Program-made: the position numbers and the translations under genes
Source of the DNA: Peterkaempfera podocarpi
GTDB lineage: Bacteria > Actinomycetota > Actinomycetes > Streptomycetales > Streptomycetaceae
NCBI RefSeq assembly: GCF_042466665.1
Contig: NZ_CP162102.1
Coordinates: forward strand, 6,758,001 to 6,822,000
Direction of reading: 5' to 3'
DNA: 64,000 nucleotides
Part shown: in pieces, positions 8,467-16,383 of the stretch
How positions within the stretch are numbered: the stretch's first letter is position 1
Layout: the number at the start of each line of letters is the position of its first letter
Notes under the pieces: model-generated
The model's database searches: none
Told to the model about the DNA's origin: nothing
What the model saw: only the letters and a program-made list of their open reading frames with translations

Positions 8467-9825
8467 TCAGCCGCGGGCCGCCAGATTGCGCGCCGCCGCC
8501 GCGCAGGTCCGGGCGATGGACTCCTCGTCCGCCCGCACCAGGTGTCCCTGCTCCACCACCGGCCTGCCGTCGACCAGCAGCAGTGCGAGCGGGGGCAGCG
8601 CACCCAGGGTGAGGGCGGCCACCGGATCGGCGATGGAGGAGTGCAGTACGCCGTCGATCCGCCACAGTGCCAGATCGGCGAGTTTGCCGGGCTCGACGGA
8701 TCCGATCTCGGACTGCCGGCCGAGCACCGCGGCCCCGCCCATGGTGCCCAGCCGCAGTACCTGACGGGCCGTCATGGCATCCGGTCTGCCGTGCAGCCGG
8801 TTGATCAGCAGGGCGTTGCGCAGCTCGGTGCCCAGCTCGCCCGACTCGTTGGACGCCGTGCCGTCCACCCCGAGGCCCACCGGGACGCCCGCCGCCAGCA
8901 TGTCCGGCACCCGGGCGATCCCGGCGGCCAGCCGGGCGTTGGAGGAGGGGCAGCGCGCCACCCCCGTCCCGGTGGCGGCGAACTTGGCGATGTCGGAGTC
9001 GGCCATATGGACGCAGTGGGCCATCCAGACGTCCTCACCCAGCCAGCCCACGCTCTCGAAGTAGTCCGTGGGGCCCATCCCGAACAGCTCCTTGCAGAAC
9101 TGCTCCTCCTCGGCGGTCTCCGAACCGTGCGTGTGCAGCCGCACCCCCTTGCGGCGGGCCAGCTCCGCCGCCTCCCGCATCAGTTCGCTGGTCACCGAGA
9201 ACGGTGAGCAGGGCGCGACGGCGATGTGCAGCATCGACCCGAACGACGGGTCGTGCCAGCGGTCCACCGCCTCCTCGGTGGCCGTCAGGATGTCCTCGGT
9301 GCGCTCCACCGCGGAGTCCGGCGGCAGCCCGCCCTCGCTCGCCCCGCGTGACATGGAGCCCCTGGTGGCGGTGAACCGCATGCCCAGCTCGGCCACCGCC
9401 TCGATCTCGGCACCCAGGATGTCGCCGCCGCCGCGCGGGAAGACGTAGTGGTGGTCCATCGCCGTGGTGCAGCCGGACTTCAGCAGCGCCGCGGTCGAAC
9501 CCTGCGCCGCCGCGTGCACCAGCCGGTCGTCGATCCGCGACCAGACCGGATAGAGCGCCACCAGCCAGTCGAAGAGGATGGCGTCCTGGGCCAGGCCCCT
9601 GGTGAGCCACTGGTAGAAGTGGTGATGGGTGTTGACCAGTCCGGGTGTCAGCAGATGCCCGGTCCCGTCGATCCTGCGCACCACATCGGTGAGGTCCGAC
9701 GGGGCGCGCCCCGGGCCCACCGACTCGATCAGGTTGCCCGCCACCACCGCGTGCCCCGAGGCGTACTCGGTGGAGTCGGCGTCCACGGTGGCGACGGCGC
9801 AGTTCTCGATCACGATCCGCGCCAT
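8467..9825 (-). CDS. 8-oxoguanine deaminase (guanine deaminase-like amidohydrolase)
   Basis: The 452-residue protein has an amidohydrolase TIM barrel. NTHHHFYQ (His67/His69) gives the metal ligands, GSETAEEEQF and MAHCVHMAD follow, and LGVDGTASNES carries the catalytic Asp. The segments LTRGLAQD and LFDWLVALYP match the characterised 8-oxoguanine deaminase subgroup rather than ordinary guanine deaminase. The reaction converts 8-oxoguanine to uric acid and ammonia, so its product is the substrate of the uricase encoded just upstream in the same operon (10-bp gap). It is the last gene of the leftward uraD-uraH-uricase operon. Cytosine-type or isocytosine activity is the main alternative. Confidence 0.83.
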   Translation of the reverse strand: MARIVIENCAVATVDADSTEYASGHAVVAGNLIESVGPGRAPSDLTDVVRRIDGTGHLLTPGLVNTHHHFYQWLTRGLAQDAILFDWLVALYPVWSRIDDRLVHAAAQGSTAALLKSGCTTAMDHHYVFPRGGGDILGAEIEAVAELGMRFTATRGSMSRGASEGGLPPDSAVERTEDILTATEEAVDRWHDPSFGSMLHIAVAPCSPFSVTSELMREAAELARRKGVRLHTHGSETAEEEQFCKELFGMGPTDYFESVGWLGEDVWMAHCVHMADSDIAKFAATGTGVARCPSSNARLAAGIARVPDMLAAGVPVGLGVDGTASNESGELGTELRNALLINRLHGRPDAMTARQVLRLGTMGGAAVLGRQSEIGSVEPGKLADLALWRIDGVLHSSIADPVAALTLGALPPLALLLVDGRPVVEQGHLVRADEESIARTCAAAARNLAARG

Positions 9826-9835
9826 GGGCGGCCTC

Positions 9836-10750
9836 CTAGTCCACGGGGATGACCGGGACCGTGCCCTCGCGGTGCACGGTGCCCTCGATGAGGCCGTACG
9901 GCCGGTCGGCCGCGAAGAAGACCTCGTTCTCGTTCTTCAGTCCGTAGGGCGCCATGTCGACGACGAAGTGGTGCTTGTTGGGCAGCTGGAGCCGGATCTC
10001 GTCCACCCCGGGCACATGGTCCAGCACCCGGATGCCCATCGCGTGCAGGGTCTGCTGCAGCGAGTAGCTGTAGGTCTCGGCGAAGGCCTCCAGCAGATGG
10101 CGGCGCACCTCCGCCCAGCAGGCGTCCCAGTCCGGCTCGGGCTGCCCCGGCGCACCCGTGAAGGAGTGCCGCCAGCGGGCCGTCACCTCGGTGGCCAGCA
10201 CCCGGTCGTAGGCCTCCTGGAGGGTGGTGTACCGGTCCTTGATGTAGCCCCAGAACTCCGAGTCGGTGGAGTTCATCACCACCAGCCCGTGCAGACCGGA
10301 GACCACCTGCAGGGCGCTGCCGTCCCAGACCACCTCGGCGGTGCGCACCTCGCTGCCGCGCCGCACGAAGGAGTGGCCGACCTCCTCCGAGCCGATGAAG
10401 CGGCCCTGGGCGCCGGGCGTCCGGATCCGGTCCCAGAAGTACTCCTCGATCCTGATCCTGGCCCGGTGGATCGGCTCCACGTCGTCCACGAAGTGCCGCG
10501 CCAGCCTGATCCCGTACTCCTCGGCGGAGCCGATCCCGTACTGCTTGGCGAAGGCGTAGCAGGTGTTCTTGGCGGTGTCGGTGGGGAGGCAGTTGGCGTT
10601 GCTGCCGGACAGGTGCACATCGTCGAGGTCGCCGGAGAGGGCGACGGAGACACTGAGGTCCTTGACCTCGTGCCGGGTGCCGCCCCGGGTGATCCGCACC
10701 AGGCGGGTCTCCGCCTTGCCGTACTGGTTCTGGCCGAGCACATGGGCCAT
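9836..10750 (-). CDS. Uricase (urate oxidase)
   Basis: The 304-residue protein matches cofactor-free urate oxidase. GKAETRLVRI contains Lys12 and LPTDTAKNTCYAF contains Thr57, the two catalytic positions of the family. GLHGLVVMNSTDSEFWGYIKDRYTTL and LPNKHHFVVDMAPYGLKN are hallmark blocks. It oxidises urate to 5-hydroxyisourate with release of hydrogen peroxide. It lies in an operon with the two enzymes that finish the conversion to S-allantoin, six bases after uraH. ATG 10750 is the natural N-terminus, with the expected MAHVLGQNQYGK. Confidence 0.97.
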   Translation of the reverse strand: MAHVLGQNQYGKAETRLVRITRGGTRHEVKDLSVSVALSGDLDDVHLSGSNANCLPTDTAKNTCYAFAKQYGIGSAEEYGIRLARHFVDDVEPIHRARIRIEEYFWDRIRTPGAQGRFIGSEEVGHSFVRRGSEVRTAEVVWDGSALQVVSGLHGLVVMNSTDSEFWGYIKDRYTTLQEAYDRVLATEVTARWRHSFTGAPGQPEPDWDACWAEVRRHLLEAFAETYSYSLQQTLHAMGIRVLDHVPGVDEIRLQLPNKHHFVVDMAPYGLKNENEVFFAADRPYGLIEGTVHREGTVPVIPVD

Positions 10751-10756
10751 GGATCC

Positions 10757-11092
10757 TCAGCTCCCTCGATAGACGGAGTACCCGTACGGACTGAGCAGCA
10801 GCGGCACGTGGTAGTGCGGCTGTCCGGGCTCGACGGCGAAGACCACCGACACCTCGGGGAGGAAGGCGGGCTGCGGCAGGTAGTCCCCGGTGCCGAAGCG
10901 CAGCCGCAGCACCGCACCGCCGGGCTCCTCGGGGACGGCCGGCAGGTCGCGGCAGCGGCCGTCGGCGTCGGTCGCGGAGACGGCCAGCAGCTGCCAGCCG
11001 CCGTCCGCCGCCCGCCGGGACAGCTCCACCCGCACCCCGGGGGCGGGGCGGCCGAGCGCGGTGTCCAGGACATGCGTGGAGATCCCGGTCAT
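10757..11092 (-). CDS. uraH: 5-hydroxyisourate hydrolase (transthyretin-like protein)
   Basis: The 111-residue protein begins ISTHVLDTALGRPAPGV and ends in YRGS, the two diagnostic ends of HIU hydrolase that separate it from transthyretin. His7, an Arg in the central sheet, His in YHVPLLLSPYGYSVYRGS and the C-terminal Ser are the active-site positions. It hydrolyses 5-hydroxyisourate to OHCU. Its start overlaps the uraD stop by four bases (ATGA), so translation is coupled. Confidence 0.96.
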   Translation of the reverse strand: MTGISTHVLDTALGRPAPGVRVELSRRAADGGWQLLAVSATDADGRCRDLPAVPEEPGGAVLRLRFGTGDYLPQPAFLPEVSVVFAVEPGQPHYHVPLLLSPYGYSVYRGS

Positions 11093-11598
11093 GGCGCCTC
11101 CTCCAGCAGCCGGCGGAGCCGGATGGCGTTGATCCTCCCCAATTCGCCGCGCACCGTCTCGCGCTCGGCCGCGGGGTCGTGGCCGCAGCGCTCGCGCAGC
11201 GCGGCCAGCATGGACTCGGCGCTGCGCCCGGTGGCGCAGATCAGGAAGACATGGCCGAATCGTGCCTCGTACGCGGCATTGGCCTCCCGCAGCTCCCGCA
11301 GCAGCCCTTCGCCGGCCCCCCGCACCCCGGACTGCTCACGCCGCGAGACGGCGTCGCCGTCCTTCGGGGCGCCGATCCTGGCGTGCCCGGCCAGCGCCTC
11401 GCGCAGCCCGGCCTCGCCGAGCTCCGCCACCGCCGCGTCGCCGGCCGCGAGCAGTGCCGCGCCGTCCGGCCAGGGCCGGGTCGCGGCGACCGCCGAGGCC
11501 CAGCCGCGGCTGGCGCAGACCTCGCGCAGCAGTGCGTCCAGCTCGGCGGAGGAGGCGGCGTTGAGCCGGTCGAGACCGGTCTGCGGGTGGTTCGGCAC
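11089..11598 (-). CDS. uraD: OHCU decarboxylase
   Basis: The 169-residue all-helical protein has LAGHARIGAPK in place of the classical HPRIG, SRREQSGV, and NAAYEARFGHVFLICATGRS. Together these are the OHCU decarboxylase signature. The catalytic His is in the GHARIG block; the change of Pro to Ala there is a minor family variant. It decarboxylates OHCU to S-allantoin. It is the first gene of the leftward urate operon, with a regulon operator about 61 bp upstream of its start. Confidence 0.94.
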   Translation of the reverse strand: MPNHPQTGLDRLNAASSAELDALLREVCASRGWASAVAATRPWPDGAALLAAGDAAVAELGEAGLREALAGHARIGAPKDGDAVSRREQSGVRGAGEGLLRELREANAAYEARFGHVFLICATGRSAESMLAALRERCGHDPAAERETVRGELGRINAIRLRRLLEEAP

Positions 11599-11658
11599 GG
11601 GCGGACCTCCGGGGGAGTGGTGCCACCCCAGACAAGCTAGGACCGGCGTCCGGGTGCG

Positions 11659-11674
11659 TCAACAGAATGTTGAA
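11659..11674. promoter_or_regulatory. Purine/ureide regulon operator, site 2 (urate operon)
   Basis: TCAAC-AGAAT-GTTGA followed by A has the same arms and spacing as the malate synthase site. It lies in the 85-bp gap between the stop of the HTH gene (11684) and the uraD start (11598), so it is placed to control the uraD-uraH-uricase-deaminase operon. Confidence 0.68.
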
Positions 11675-11683
11675 GGGTCCTGG

Positions 11684-12061
11684 TTACGGCTGCGTTTCCT
11701 GCTGCCGGTTGAGGTAGTTGTAGACCGTGAAGCGGCTGACGCCGAGCGCGGACGCCACCGTCTCCACCCCGTGGCGCACGGTGAACGCCCCCCGCTCCTC
11801 CAGCAGGACCACCACCCGCTGCTTGTCGGCCCGGGACAGTGCGGCGAGGGGGCGGCCGCCGAAGCGGCGCTCCATGTCGGACAGCAGCCGGTCCAGCGCG
11901 GAGCCCAGATGGGGCAGCCGTACGGCCACCGCCGGTGAACCCTCCCACTCCAGCACCAGGTCCTCCGGGCGGGCCTCGCCCGGCTCCACCGGAACGGCGC
12001 CCACGGCATCCAGCAGCGGCTGGATCGCGGCGGCCAGCGGATGGCCCGGCACGGTGCTCAC
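11684..12061 (-). CDS. Small helix-turn-helix protein of the ureide cluster
   Basis: The 125-residue protein has a C-terminal HTH. DKQRVVVLLEERGAF is followed by ETVASALGVSRFTVYNYLNR, the recognition helix resembling those of PucR-C and Fis-type proteins. The N-terminal 65 residues (QPLLDAVGAVPVEPGEARPEDLVLEWEG, then LPHLGSALDRLL) have no domain I recognise. It overlaps the upstream thiamine-binding-like gene by four bases, so the two are coupled. The position between the urate and allantoin operons suggests a local transcription factor or an accessory to the IclR regulator; that role is inferred from context only. Confidence 0.75.
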   Translation of the reverse strand: MSTVPGHPLAAAIQPLLDAVGAVPVEPGEARPEDLVLEWEGSPAVAVRLPHLGSALDRLLSDMERRFGGRPLAALSRADKQRVVVLLEERGAFTVRHGVETVASALGVSRFTVYNYLNRQQETQP

Positions 12062-12297
12062 CGTGAACCGTCCTCGACCACGCTGAGCTGCAGGGAGATC
12101 CGGGTGGCACCGGCGGCCAAGGTGTCCCGCAGCATCCGGGCGACCGCGGCCAGGGTCTCCTCGGAGCCCCCCTGCGCACTGGTCCCGAACGGCCCCACGT
12201 CCACGCTCAGCCCGGCCTCCTCCACGGCTCTGCGGGCCGCCTGGGCGTGCTCGGGGAAGGTCTCCAGCTCGAACGGCTCGGTTGTGAACTCCACCAT
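12058..12297 (-). CDS. Thiamine-binding-like protein (MTH1187/YkoF-type, UPF0045)
   Basis: The 79-residue protein reads MVEFTTEPFEL, then VEEAGLSVDVGPFGTSAQGG and LAAGATRISLQLSVVE. The FTTEPF start and the VGPFGT turn match the small ferredoxin-like-fold family (Pfam Thiamine_BP) whose members bind thiamine or related pyrimidines. I chose ATG 12297, with GAGGGGG upstream; GTG 12306 in frame would add three residues. It is the first gene of a two-gene leftward operon with the HTH protein. A ligand-binding subunit next to a DNA-binding protein suggests a metabolite-sensing pair, which is inference. Confidence 0.6.
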   Translation of the reverse strand: MVEFTTEPFELETFPEHAQAARRAVEEAGLSVDVGPFGTSAQGGSEETLAAVARMLRDTLAAGATRISLQLSVVEDGSR

Positions 12298-12484
12298 CAG
12301 TCGCACCCCCTCACTCTATCGAGGGACCCCGGCGCCGACCCCTTGCCGACCTGGGGCGATCAGCGGGGCAGCGCCCGCGCCCAGGACCCCGGCGGTGAGC
12401 CGCGCGGTGCGGCCCACGGCGCAGCCGCCGGTCCCCGCAGGTCGGGGCGCGGGCGTCGCCCGCCGCGTTGCACCGGGCCGGGCG

Positions 12485-12500
12485 TTGACGTTCTGTTGAA
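12485..12500. promoter_or_regulatory. Purine/ureide regulon operator, site 3 (allantoinase)
   Basis: TTGAC-GTTCT-GTTGA followed by A. The right half is identical to the other two sites and the spacing is the same; the left half is TTGAC instead of TCAAC. Its reverse complement shares TCAACAGAA with site 2. It lies about 60 bp before the allantoinase start and also between the divergent thiamine-binding-like gene and allantoinase, so it could act on both. Confidence 0.55.
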
Positions 12501-12558
12501 GCGCGGCCTACGCTCCGAGCTGCGAGCACGCCAGCCCCCGCACCGTCCGGAGGTGCCG

Positions 12559-13956
12559 TTGCCCAGTCCTCCGCCCGCCCCCGGGTCGGTGTTCCGCTCC
12601 CGCCGTGCCGTGCTGCCCGAGGGTGAGCGCCCGGCCGACGTCCTGGTGCGCGGAGGCCGGATCGAGGCGGTGGCGCCCCACGGGTCGCTGGACGCCGACA
12701 CCGTGACCGATCTCGGTGCCCTCGCCCTGCTGCCGGGTCTGGTGGACAGCCATGTGCATGTGAACGAGCCCGGCCGCACCGAGTGGGAGGGGTTCGACTC
12801 GGCGACCCGGGCGGCCGCGGCCGGCGGGGTCACCACAGTTGTCGACATGCCCCTCAACTCGGTGCCGCCCACCACCACCCCCGAGGGGCTGACCGCCAAA
12901 CGCCGTGCGGCCGACGGCCGGGTCCGGGTGGACGTCGGCTTCTGGGGCGGAGCCGTGCCGGGCAACACCGCCGAACTGGAGCCGCTGCACCGGGCCGGGG
13001 TCTTCGGCTTCAAGGGGTTCCTCTCGCCGTCCGGGGTGGAGGAGTTCCCGCAGCTGGAGCCGGCCGACCTGGAGCGGGCGCTGGCCGAGGCCGCGCGGCT
13101 GGACGCCCTCGTCATCGTGCACGCCGAGGACCCCGCGGTGCTGGAACTGGCCCCCCGGCGCCCCGGCCGCCGCTACCAGGACTTCCTCGACTCCCGGCCC
13201 GGCGGCGCGGAGACCGCCGCCGTCACCCGGCTGCTGGAGGCCGCCCGCCGGACCGGAGCCCGCGTCCATGTCCTGCATGTCTCCTCCGCCGCGGTGCTGC
13301 CGCTGCTGGCCCGCGCCCGCGCCGACGGCGTACGGGTGACCGCCGAGACCTGCCCCCACTACCTCTGCCTGACCGCGGCGGAGGTCCCCGACGGCGGCAC
13401 CGCCTTCAAGTGCTGCCCGCCGATCCGCGACGACGCCAACCGCGAGCGGCTGTGGGAGGCTCTGGCGGCCGGGGAGTTCGCCGCCGTGGTCTCCGACCAC
13501 TCGCCCTGCACCGCCGACCTCAAACTGCTGGAGCGCGGGGACTTCGCCGCCGCCTGGGGCGGCATCGCCTCCCTTCAGCTGGGGCTGGCCGCCGTCTGGA
13601 CCGAGGCCCGCCGTCGCGGCCACGGCCTCACCGATGTGGTGCGCTGGATGTCGGCAGGGCCCGCCACGCTCGCCGGACTCCCCGCCAAGGGGGCGATCGC
13701 GCCGGGGCGCGACGCAGACCTGGTGGCCTTTGATCCCGACGCCGCCTTCCGCGTCGACCCGGCGGCGCTGCACCACCGCAACCCCGTGACGCCCTACGCC
13801 GGCCGGACCCTGACCGGCGCCGTCCGCACCACCTGGCTGCGCGGGCGGGTGGTGGACCCCGCCGCGGCGCCCTTCGGCCGGCTGCTGTCCCGTCCAGGAG
13901 AGGCCGCGCCACGTCCAGGAGAGGCCGCGCCACGTCCAGGAGAGGCAGCGTCATGA
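12559..13956 (+). CDS. allB: Allantoinase
   Basis: The protein is a cyclic amidohydrolase of about 465 residues. LPGLVDSHVHVNEPGRTEWEGF holds the first two metal His (about residues 65 and 67). GFKGFLSPSG contains the carbamylated Lys, VIVHAED and ETCPHYL give further His ligands, and VVSDHSPC carries the catalytic Asp. It opens allantoin to allantoate. The start is uncertain: TTG 12559 has GGAGG five bases upstream, while GTG 12553 and GTG 12589 are in the same frame. The C-terminus ends in three copies of a 7-residue unit (RPGEAAP-like) encoded by a 21-bp tandem repeat. Its stop overlaps the allantoicase start by four bases. Confidence 0.94.
   Translation: MPSPPPAPGSVFRSRRAVLPEGERPADVLVRGGRIEAVAPHGSLDADTVTDLGALALLPGLVDSHVHVNEPGRTEWEGFDSATRAAAAGGVTTVVDMPLNSVPPTTTPEGLTAKRRAADGRVRVDVGFWGGAVPGNTAELEPLHRAGVFGFKGFLSPSGVEEFPQLEPADLERALAEAARLDALVIVHAEDPAVLELAPRRPGRRYQDFLDSRPGGAETAAVTRLLEAARRTGARVHVLHVSSAAVLPLLARARADGVRVTAETCPHYLCLTAAEVPDGGTAFKCCPPIRDDANRERLWEALAAGEFAAVVSDHSPCTADLKLLERGDFAAAWGGIASLQLGLAAVWTEARRRGHGLTDVVRWMSAGPATLAGLPAKGAIAPGRDADLVAFDPDAAFRVDPAALHHRNPVTPYAGRTLTGAVRTTWLRGRVVDPAAAPFGRLLSRPGEAAPRPGEAAPRPGEAAS
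13891..13953 (+). repeat. Three tandem 21-bp units carrying triplicated Shine-Dalgarno sequences
   Basis: Units at 13891-13911 and 13912-13932 are identical; the unit at 13933-13953 differs at two bases. Each contains AGGAGAGG, and the last copy (13938-13945) is the ribosome site of allantoicase (ATG 13953). Since 21 is a multiple of three, the array also adds an RPGEAAP-like repeat to the allantoinase tail. Confidence 0.95.
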
Positions 13957-15134
13957 CCCCCGGCAGTGACATCCCCTTCACCGACCTGGTCGACCTGGCC
14001 GCCCGCAGGCTGGGCGCAGGAGTGGTCGCCGCGTCCGACGAGTCCTTCGCCGAGAAGGAGAACCTGCTGGTCGCGGCGGCTCCCGAGTTCCGGCCGCACA
14101 CCTTCGGCCACAAGGGCCAGATCATGGACGGCTGGGAGACCCGCCGCCGCCGCGGCAGCGGGCCCGACCGCCCGTACCCCGCCCCGGACGACCACGACTG
14201 GGCGCTGGTCAGGCTGGGCGCCCCCGGTGTCGTCCGGGGAGTGGTGCTGGACACCGCGCACTTCACCGGCAACTACCCGCCGTACGCCGCCGTCCACGCC
14301 GCCTCTGTACCGGGCCACCCCTCGCCGGAGGAGCTGCTCGCCGACGGTGTGGAGTGGGTGGAGCTGGTCCCGGAGAGTCCGCTGCGCGGCGACACCGTCC
14401 ATGAGTTCCCGGTCGCGGTGGAGCGCCGCTTCACCCACGTCAGGCTGACCATCCGGCCGGACGGCGGCGTCGCACGGCTGCGGGTGCACGGGGTCGTCGT
14501 CCCCGATCCCAGGGACCTGGCCGGCCTCACCTTCGACCTCGCCGCGCAGGAGCACGGGGGAGTGGCCGAGGCCGCTTCGGACCGCTACTACTCCTCCCCG
14601 CACAACCTCAACGCCCCCGGCCGCGCGGCCGTGATGGGGGAGGGCTGGGAGACCCGGCGCCGGCGCGACCACGGGCACGACTGGGTGCAGCTGGCCCTGG
14701 CGGGTGCCGGACGGGTACGGGCCGCCGAGATCGACACCACCCACTTCCTGCACAATGCGCCGGGGTGGGCCGCCCTGCTGGGACGTGACGCGGCGAGCGG
14801 GGAGGAGTGGTTCGAACTGCTGCCCCGAACCCGGCTGCAGCCCGACACCCGTCACCGCTTCCGGCTCGACGGCTCCCGCACCGCCACCCATGTCCGTCTG
14901 GAGGTCCATCCCGACGGAGGGGTGGCGCGGCTGCGGCTCACCGGCAGCCTCACCGAGGACGGGTGCCGTGCGGTGGCCATGCGCTGGTGGGAGCTGCTGC
15001 CTGCCGCCGAGGCCCTGACGGCCCTCACCGAGGGCGGTCTGGACCCGGCCGCAGCCGAGGCGCTCACCGCCGCCCGCCCGCTGGGTGACGCCGACGGACG
15101 GGCCACGGCGGTGCGGGCCGTCCTCGGCCGCTGA
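13953..15134 (+). CDS. alc: Allantoicase
   Basis: The 393-residue protein consists of two homologous jelly-roll halves. Each has a GWETRRRR block (near residues 60 and 230) and a paired D-T-A/T-H-F strand (VLDTAHFTGN and IDTTHFLHN). ENLLVAAAPEFRPHTFGHKGQIMDGW is the family's N-terminal hallmark. It hydrolyses allantoate to ureidoglycolate and urea. A C-terminal extension after about residue 345 (RWWELLPAAEALTALTEGGL) is helical and not part of the core fold. It is coupled to allantoinase through an ATGA overlap. No ureidoglycolate lyase or urease gene is in the window. Confidence 0.95.
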   Translation: MTPGSDIPFTDLVDLAARRLGAGVVAASDESFAEKENLLVAAAPEFRPHTFGHKGQIMDGWETRRRRGSGPDRPYPAPDDHDWALVRLGAPGVVRGVVLDTAHFTGNYPPYAAVHAASVPGHPSPEELLADGVEWVELVPESPLRGDTVHEFPVAVERRFTHVRLTIRPDGGVARLRVHGVVVPDPRDLAGLTFDLAAQEHGGVAEAASDRYYSSPHNLNAPGRAAVMGEGWETRRRRDHGHDWVQLALAGAGRVRAAEIDTTHFLHNAPGWAALLGRDAASGEEWFELLPRTRLQPDTRHRFRLDGSRTATHVRLEVHPDGGVARLRLTGSLTEDGCRAVAMRWWELLPAAEALTALTEGGLDPAAAEALTAARPLGDADGRATAVRAVLGR

Positions 15135-15555
15135 CCTCCGCCGCAGCAGGGCGCTCCGGCGAGGCGTCCGACCCCGGCGGGGCCGCCCGTCCTCCTTCCG
15201 CGGCCCGGGCGTCGGGCCCGGGTGCGGCCGCCTGCGCATGCCTCCGGGCAGGGCCGCTGACTGCCCGTCCGAGGCCACGGGGGCCCTGTCGCTGAACCGG
15301 TGTAGCTCCCCATGGCCGTCCGAGGTGCACGGTTGTGGGGTGGGATGGGGGATGCCGTACCGGCAGCCGTGCGGCCGGCCTTGGTGCCGCTGGCATATGC
15401 CCCCGTTGAGCAGGGCTTTCTTGCCGGAAATCTGCCGGGACCGCCGTATCCGGCGGCGGTGCGGCGGATACGCTGGGCACAGCACGGATCCGGTCCGACA
15501 CCCTTCGTGGTCGCGCCGGTGACGCCGCAGCCACGACCTGGCAGGGGGATCTCGA
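15135..15555. other. Intergenic region before the IclR gene, with an 8-bp inverted repeat
   Basis: No gene is supported here. CGTATCCG (15445-15452) and CGGATACG (15465-15472) form a perfect inverted repeat with 12-bp spacing, centred about 97 bp before the IclR start. It may be an autoregulatory site, but it differs from the TCAAC-N5-GTTGA motif. Confidence 0.45.
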
Positions 15556-16314
15556 GTGACCCTTCACGACGTCAGACCCGCACGGCGCAGCCCGGTCCGC
15601 TGGGCACTGCGGCTGCTGGAGGCCGTGGACCACCACCGTGTGGCCACCCCGGACACCCTCGCCCGGGAGCTCGATCTGCCCCCGGCTGCAGTGCACCGCA
15701 CCGTGGCCCTGCTGGAGCAGGAGGGCTATCTGCGAGGGCTGGGCGACGGCGGCTATGTGCTGGGGAGCGCCATGGCATGGTCGGCCTCCGACCGCCACAG
15801 CCGGCCGCCGACGCTGCGGGCGGGACTGGACGGCGCGCTGCGGCGGCTGCACGACGAACTCGCCGCGGCGGTGTACTTCGCCGCGTACCGCGACGGAGAG
15901 ATCGTGCTGGAGGCCGCGGCCACCAGCCCCACGGCCCCTCCGGTGCAGGAGTGGGTGGACTTCCGGGCCGCCGGGCACGCCACCGCGCTCGGCAAGTGCC
16001 TGCTCGCCCAACTGGACGACCGGGCCCGGCGCGACCATCTCGCCCGGCACCCCGCCGTCAGGCTCACCTCACGTACCATCACCGGCACCGAGCGGCTGCT
16101 GCACGTCCTCGACAGGCAGCCCGCCACCGTGCCGGTGCTGGACCTCCAGGAGTACGCGATCGGCACGGTCTGCGCCGCCGTCCCCGTGACGGCCGGGTCC
16201 TCGGCCGGGTGCCTGGCCGTGTCACTGCCGCTCGACCAGGCCCACCGGCTGCGTCGGACCGCCGAACTGCTGGCGGCCCGGGCCGCCCCCGTGCTGCTGA
16301 CCACCGCTGTGTGA
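15556..16314 (+). CDS. IclR-family transcriptional regulator, probable allantoin regulator
   Basis: The 252-residue protein has an N-terminal winged HTH (WALRLLEAVDHHRVATPDTLARELDLPPAAVHRTVALLEQEGYL). The IclR effector domain follows, with RAAGHATALGKCLLAQL near residue 138 and ultimately AGCLAVSLP. It starts at GTG 15556. In Streptomyces an IclR regulator (AllR) beside allantoinase and malate synthase represses allantoin use and responds to glyoxylate-type ligands. Position and the three shared operators suggest the same role here. I cannot prove orthology by eye. Confidence 0.88.
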   Translation: MTLHDVRPARRSPVRWALRLLEAVDHHRVATPDTLARELDLPPAAVHRTVALLEQEGYLRGLGDGGYVLGSAMAWSASDRHSRPPTLRAGLDGALRRLHDELAAAVYFAAYRDGEIVLEAAATSPTAPPVQEWVDFRAAGHATALGKCLLAQLDDRARRDHLARHPAVRLTSRTITGTERLLHVLDRQPATVPVLDLQEYAIGTVCAAVPVTAGSSAGCLAVSLPLDQAHRLRRTAELLAARAAPVLLTTAV

Positions 16315-16333
16315 TCCGCGGGCCCACCAGAAC

Positions 16334-16349
16334 TGAGTATCCGTACTCA
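16334..16349. promoter_or_regulatory. Palindrome upstream of the polytopic membrane protein gene
   Basis: TGAGTA-TCCG-TACTCA is a perfect 6-bp inverted repeat, 35 bp before the GTG start at 16384 and 20 bp after the IclR stop. It is positioned as an operator; the binder is unknown. Confidence 0.45.
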
Positions 16350-16383
16350 TGCCAGGTGCGCCCGCGGCGCCCACACTCCAGCT

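Noticed and set aside
13891..13953. Short tandem repeats as a CRISPR array
   Set aside because: Units are contiguous without spacers and lie in coding sequence.
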